64,000 nucleotides of DNA from Zarea fungicola. Taxonomy: Eukaryota; Ascomycota; Sordariomycetes; Hypocreales; Cordycipitaceae. The notes beneath the pieces are model-generated. The model worked only from the letters and a program-made list of their open reading frames with translations, ran no database searches and was not told where the DNA came from. Below, one piece after another: positions 58,278 to 64,000 of this stretch. The position numbers were made by a program, and so were the translations under genes. The stretch's first letter is position 1. The number at the start of each line of letters is the position of its first letter. Where the stretch lies: assembly GCA_900169235.1 (NCBI GenBank), contig FWCC01000090.1:86418-150417 (forward strand), read 5' to 3'.

Positions 58278-59945
58278 AAACTCGGAGGTACTGGGTAACC
58301 TTGGGAAATGGGTTGTTGTGGGGGATAACGAGGAGTGAGCGACCGACGGCTTTCGAAAGAGCGCCTCGCTGAAGAGAATTTAGAAAAGAGTTTGTGGTTT
58401 GTTTTTTTTGTTGGTAACGGGTGAGGGCGCCGAGGATGTTGGAGGGAAAAGAGGCAAATGTACTTTTCCGTTGGTGCTGTTGTGGTGGTTGGAGGGAGTA
58501 AAGTGGGCAAACGAGGCAAAAAGCTTGTACTGATGAAAGAATCGGAAAAGAATTAGGGAGAAGCTTCAACTGGCGGCCAAACTGCTACCCTAGAGAGCAG
58601 ACGAGTGCGCCAGGCCTGGCTGCCCTCCCACTCTGCCTCTGCCTGTGCGCAGGACGGGTGGGGCGAGACATAAAGGTGGGACCGCCTGCACCGCCAACTG
58701 CTTGCAACATTTGGAGAAGCTGGGGCTTGGCAGTGGACTCTGCCCTGTAAATTGGTCTGTCCAGGGCTTGTTGACCGCCATTGTCACCCACAGCTGCGCT
58801 AGAATGTCCACTTACAGGACCAATTCACTTACCGAGCCAGCTGGACGCATCTCCTTTGCAAAGTCGCTGCCTGATATTCAGGGCAAAAAGACTTAGAGCA
58901 AACAAACTAGGAGGCAGGAGGAGGTACTTCCGGCTGGTGCCCACGTATCAACACACAGCCTACATGTCAATCTGGCCTGCCCGAATACGAGACAACCGCA
59001 ACCAGCAACGAATAATGATTTATCCAACTGCTGTTCTGCTTCAATGCATCAATGGAGAGAATCAGCTTGAAACATTACAGCTGAAACATACGACACTGCA
59101 TCGAATTCTGCACCCAAGTCTTACACCATGACTCCTGATTACCAGGTAACTAGCATCATGGATTCATCTGCCGGCGCAACACGATTCAGCTGCATCTACG
59201 GGCACAAGACCTGTTTCAAATAAAAAACCAAAACAAGACAACTGAGACAGCATGTGCATGTAATAGCCGACGACTTATATCCCCATGACAATTCTACTTG
59301 CACAGCCTCGTCGACTATACTCGAGGAGCTCGGACCTGTCTCTTTGTCCCTAGGTTCTCCGTATATATGATTTTCGCCCCCATCTCAAGGGATATCACGT
59401 TAGCTTGCGAATGCAACGAATATCTTGGTAATGGTTTAGAAGAAAGACTTTGGATCAAACATGATCCCCTGGTCCTTATGCTGCTAGACCGCGAATGGAC
59501 GCAGCTCATGGGCTACTCGACTGAGACCTTTATTGCGTAAAGCCATAATTGTGATACAGTAGGCATGGATTTCATTTAAATCAAGTAGCGATAAATCCAT
59601 GCATGTATCAAATGTAGCTGATAGCCACACAGTCGCAGTGCTTCTCTCGTACCAGTAACCAACCCCAACAACCGGGTGGCTAGAGTCTCCCGCACAGCCA
59701 CCGACGAGGCCGAAATGCTAACAATAAATACAGATTAAAATTATAGAAACATTGAAGATAATCGCTCACTACAGAATTTTGCCAACTGACTTCCTTTCCA
59801 AAGTTGCCTCTTTTGTACATTGAAGCAACCTTCTCCACTTCAAAAGCCCCTCCTCGTTCGATCGGCCCGGGATCTAACATTCCACAACTTTAACCTTGGG
59901 AACCAGGTACAAGAGCACTCTACAACCAAAAATACAACCAAAAAC
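58278..59945. other. Spacer between SUI1 and FAD oxidoreductase
   Basis: About 1.7 kb between divergent start codons, containing the SUI1 leader and promoter (pyrimidine-rich on the minus strand at 58380-58520) and the oxidoreductase promoter. No gene or repeat of note. Confidence 0.5.
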
Positions 59946-61532
59946 ATGGAAAAGACAACAAAGGAGTTTCTAATACATCAGATACACCAAGACCCTGGCC
60001 TTCCCCGCCAGCAACCCACGACATCCTTCTGGCAGCTTCCCCCGCACCCTACCCTCTCAGAAAAGCAATCCCCCCAACTCCCAAGTACAACGGACATTGC
60101 CATTATCGGATCAGGCATCACAGGATGTAGTCTGGCCAAGCACATTCTAGACATCTCAGCAAAATCATCTGCACTGGATACATTGACAGTAACAGTATTC
60201 GAGGCCCGGACGCTCACCAGCGGCGCCACAGGTCGCAATGGCGGACTCTTGACCTCGTGTGTGCCAGAAGAGTTTGCCGAGTTTTGTGAGCACTACGGCG
60301 AGGAAGAGGCCATCAAGACGGCGAGGTTTGTAAATCGAAATCTGGAAATGCTACACGACTTGGCGAGGTCGACGCCAGAGCTCGAGAAGAATTCCCAGGT
60401 TCGCCGGCTGCTGGACATTATCTGCTATAGCGATCATAAAACCTTTATAGAGGCAAAGGAATCCTGGACACGTTATGAAGAACTGGTACCCGAAGATAGA
60501 GGAAAGACTCAGTTTTTGAGCGCACGAGATGCAGCAGGCGTAAGGCCATCAGACCAAACCACCAAACCTGAGGAGCAACACTAACAGGGCTGGCAGAAAT
60601 ACAATATCCGGGCGCCTGCTGGCGCTGTTGCGTTTCCAAATGGTGCCTGTTGGCCTTATAGACTAATAACTGATACATGGTCTCAAATTTACGAAAAGTA
60701 CAACTCCAGGCTCTCCATTGAGACGCAGACACCAGTGGAGAGCATTACCTACGATGCGAACAGTTCATCATACCCATCATCATACCCATCATCATACCCA
60801 TACACCTTGCATACTCCACGAGGCATTATCAGAGCAGCCAAGGTTATACATGCCACAAATGGTTATGCCGGCCATTTGCTGCCTCGTCTTCGTGGTGCCC
60901 TCTACCCACTGCGCGGCACCATGTCCGTCCAGAAATCGACTACAGCATTTGGCCGGCATGGCGACCGAGTCACATGGAGCATGACGAACAACCGAGTCTA
61001 CGATCCCGATACAGACACGTTGGAGGCAGGGACCTACTATGCGCACCAAAATCCCGCATCGGGCGACATCTTTATTGGCGGCGAAAAGACCAAGCTCAGC
61101 GATTTCTTTGTCACGGACGACACCGAGATCAATGCGCGCTGTGAAGAGAACTTTGCCACGCTTTTGCCGAGATACTTTATCAATGGCTGGGGCGGTGCTG
61201 ACCAGGATGATGACGAGGAGGAGAGGCCCGAGATTCGTAGCACTTGGACAGGGATCATGGGCTTCACCGGCGATCGCCTACCCCTCGTTGGACCGCTGTC
61301 GCAGAGCATCACGCAGCGAGGAGACGCTGAATGGATTGCAGCAGGCTTCAGTGGCTACGGCATGTCTCTGTGCTGGGCGTGTGGCGAGGCGGTTGCCAAG
61401 ATGGTCCTCGGGGTGGATGTGTCTGATGTCTTGCCGGCACCGTTTCTGGCGACGACCGAGAGGATTGAGAAGCCAGACAAGAGGGGGCCGCTGGAAGCAA
61501 TCCTTGACTTGATTTCAGCGCCATCTGAATAG
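59946..61532 (+). CDS. DAO-type FAD-dependent oxidoreductase
   Basis: Two exons, 59946-60539 and 60588-61532, joined by a 48-nt intron with CTAACAG end; 512 residues. The FAD-binding Rossmann motif is DIAIIGSGITGCSLAKHIL at about 51-69, followed by GATGRNGG, typical of the DAO family. The splice restores AAGGWQKYNIRAPAGAVAFP, and the C-terminus shows the second dinucleotide contact (GFTGDRLPLVGPL, AAGFSGYGMSLCWACGEAVA). Fungal members oxidise amino acids, sarcosine-like amines or related compounds; substrate unknown. A 12-nt repeat codes SSYP three times near residue 258. The chosen ATG at 59946 gives the usual spacing to the FAD site; the frame stays open to 59820. Confidence 0.87.
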
Positions 61533-64000
61533 CAATACTGCCAGGCTGGGTCCCCAATCACCCGACAGCTGCAGACTGCGATGGTCGTTCTTCCAGCTCT
61601 AGTGTCTTATGGACAGTAAAAAGGTTGAATTAACCTCTACATACATCCATGGTGCTGGCATCTTCGGGCAGTATCCGAGCTACGACCAGACGAACTGGTA
61701 AAGAGAGTGCCAGTGGCTTCCTGTAGATGACATTGGACTGGTTGGGCGTAAAAAAAGCAAAACCCGTAAACGAAGCCTTCACGGTTTCCACTTTCATAAA
61801 AAATTTTTTTAACGATTTGTAGGTTATTATATGCGCAGGAATGCGCCGAATAAACTTGTTATCCGTGATGGCTCCGTGGCTTATACCCTGTTAGGGATCC
61901 TAGCAAAGTGACCTCTTATCCGGCCAATCACGAATCGCCTTTTGTACACAAGTTCCTACAAGTCAGCTAGAATAAAATGATAGAAGCTGGATATTATTCT
62001 TCAGCCAGCTGTAATTAATGTATATACGTATAACATAGATTAGTGATCTAGAATACCTGGCTGTTTGTAGTCTGTCCAACTACCCTCGAGTCGCGGACTG
62101 GACCACTGGGCATGTTGGCTTATGCGGAAAACACAACTTGGTTATCCGGTGTTTTCGAATAGAAGATTACTGATAGTCAGAAAAAGAAAACATGAATTGT
62201 GAAAGGAGAGGACAGTATAGCCTTCAAGTGGTTGTTTGGCGAAATAATGAAAGAGCAGAATCGCAAACATGGGCCATACAGTCTCTACTATGGCTGCCAA
62301 TCAAGTACTCAACCAAAATGATTCGCAGAGTGAAAAGTGTGCTCTTTGACTCTTCCCAGTCGCTGCACAGGCAATACAAAATAGGCAGCTGAATAGCAAC
62401 TACTGATAGAGCTGACGGGGAATGATTCGGCACTACAGAGTAACCACCAAGTGTTCTGGGAGGATTTACAATGGCCTATATTGACTCTTATTACGAGCAA
62501 TCAATAGAATATGCCATGTTAGGAAAAGGATTTGTTGTCACGGGTAGGAAAGGCCGGCCTCTGCAGGTCGGTGAATGACTCGGCCGGGTCGGTGAATGCC
62601 TCCTCCGCGCCAGTGCAAGAGCCACACCAGCGCTCCGGTTTCTCGTACGGGGTACTCCATGCTCGATGCTAGGTTAAATATAGATGATAATTAATAAACA
62701 TCGCTGTGTGTGCTATTGGATTCTGAATTTTGAGTCCCAACTTTCAGCGGCGTTCGTATCATGGAACGCCTCGCCTCGTAGAGTCGTTGGTGGCTTGTTA
62801 TTGTGGCGGGTCTTTGAGGCCGCCTTTGTGGCGTCGCGGAGTATTTAATTGCTCACCTCTATAGTATTAGGGCCGTGCTCAAAAACGTTCCGCGTAATTT
62901 AAAACACGATGCAAGCGTAAAGTGCCCAAGCCGGCGGCAAGAGACTACTGTACTGGTAATAAATGTGTGTGCGTGTGGGTGTATCAAGAGCGTCGCAGTG
63001 CTATTATGCAGTACGTAATAGGTTGCCAGGTGCAATCTCTACCGACCTGATGGTGACAATACAGGCTTACAGGACTATTAGTGGGGGATTATCGAGTCGC
63101 CACTGGAAGGTTGATAAATCTGATGAGCCTTAAGAGCCAAGAGACAAGGGGCATGGATGCATGGAACGGTTGGAACCTGAGTCGCATCGGCTCGGTGACG
63201 CTGCAATCTGTACAGTAGAAAATTTGCAGTGCCAAGAAGCCCTCCACCGACTCTTTTTACAATTTACAGTGCCAAGAACAGAAAAACAAAAAGACTTGCA
63301 AGGCTGGCTGCCCAGGGTTGCCGACCCCCGGCAGCCTGGTTTGAATGGGGTTGGCTGAGGACTCTGCCTTTTCCTCTTCAGTGTTGGCCGAGTTGACCTC
63401 CCCCGCCGCCCCTGTCGCCACCACCCGTTTCTGCAAGAATCCTTCTCAAGGTGCACATTTTTCTCCATTGCCCCTAATTGGCGATATTATGCCAGCCAGT
63501 GGACGCGACTGCTGAAAGGCTGCTAACACGACCCTCCGACAGACATCACAGCATCGGTATCGAGAATCATCATCTCCAGATGGCGACCAGAGATTTTCGA
63601 TCTAGCAACCATAGCCGCAAGCTTAACCTTCTCCAGTTTGCATCGTGGCCCGGCGTGCCCATCATTGCTGATCATTGCCCTCGTACGAGTCCTCTCTTGT
63701 CTCCGATCTGGCCAGTCTCCAGTCCAGTCCCCCCCGAAATCCTAGACACCATGTGCCTGCCGCCGAAGAACTTTTCAAACATAATCACATAATCACCACG
63801 CAATAAAACCGGACCTTTTTTCATCCCTGGCTAGATGCCCCCACCATCGACAGCCTCATTGTGCAGCTAGTGCAGGGGCACAGGGGCAAAGTTGGGGCCA
63901 GTGCCCCCGTCGTCACCTTTCCATCCTTGTCTTTATTGGCAGCTGTGATGGGAAAAAGCGGTGCTGCTTTGCTGCCTTGCCAAGGGGGTGACAAAAAAAC
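61533..64000. other. Right-end region, no gene seen
   Basis: About 2.5 kb. AT-rich between 61780 and 62060 and 62650-62900, more mixed afterwards. A short direct repeat GTCGGTGAATG(A/C)CTC occurs twice at about 62569-62603. A 104-codon plus frame at 63478-63792 has no recognisable features; it may be leader sequence of a gene beyond the window. Confidence 0.45.

Noticed and set aside
1..64000. tRNA, rRNA genes, CRISPR arrays and complete transposons
   Set aside because: No B-box/cloverleaf, ribosomal RNA core, regularly spaced palindromic repeat, or transposase/reverse-transcriptase motif was noticed; a tRNAscan or RepeatMasker run would be decisive.

Overview
The window is nuclear DNA of a filamentous ascomycete, most likely a Sordariomycete of the order Hypocreales. 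Genes are split by short GT-AG introns (mostly 44-160 nt, often with CTAAC/CTAAT branch sites). The core gene order SLA2 - MAT - APN2 - COX13 - APC5 is the classical mating-type neighbourhood of these fungi. The strain carries the MAT1-2 (HMG-box) idiomorph, so it is probably the MAT1-2 partner of a heterothallic species. Species is not determinable by eye. All gene models were spliced by hand and checked for reading-frame continuity; no homology search was possible.

Layout. 0.3-13 kb: a very large NACHT-ankyrin (NLR-type) gene, an HD-domain phosphohydrolase, and a two-domain fusion of a Gfo/Idh/MocA dehydrogenase with an aldo-keto reductase, then a small histidine-phosphatase-like relic. 13.9-17.8 kb: SLA2 (endocytic actin adaptor). 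17.8-24.4 kb: a gene-poor gap with one possible 42-residue gene. 24.4-27.6 kb: the MAT1-2 region, with a decayed spliced reading frame, a two-exon gene on the minus strand, and MAT1-2-1. 29.1-35.7 kb: APN2 (minus), COX13 and APC5 (plus). 36.0-38.6 kb: divergent mitochondrial genes CIA30 and an MBA1-like gene. 38.6-39.2 kb: two minisatellites. 39.3-46.8 kb: a sodium:solute symporter, a second ankyrin protein, and a membrane-protein gene broken by one in-frame TAG. 47.0-48.6 kb: a heavily decayed, internally repeated coding region. 49.0-52.1 kb: a ten-exon multi-RRM RNA-binding protein with purine-rich simple repeats in its introns. 55.1-61.5 kb: EOS1, SUI1 (eIF1) and a DAO-type FAD oxidoreductase. 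61.5-64 kb: no gene seen.

How it fits together. The conserved block from SLA2 to APC5 is housekeeping sequence fixed around the idiomorph. MAT1-2-1 is the sex-determining regulator. The minus-strand gene beside it and the broken reading frame next to that are the least explained parts of the locus. The flanks hold accessory genes typical of fungal allorecognition and turnover (NACHT-ankyrin, ankyrin, decayed genes), while the far right returns to ordinary conserved genes.
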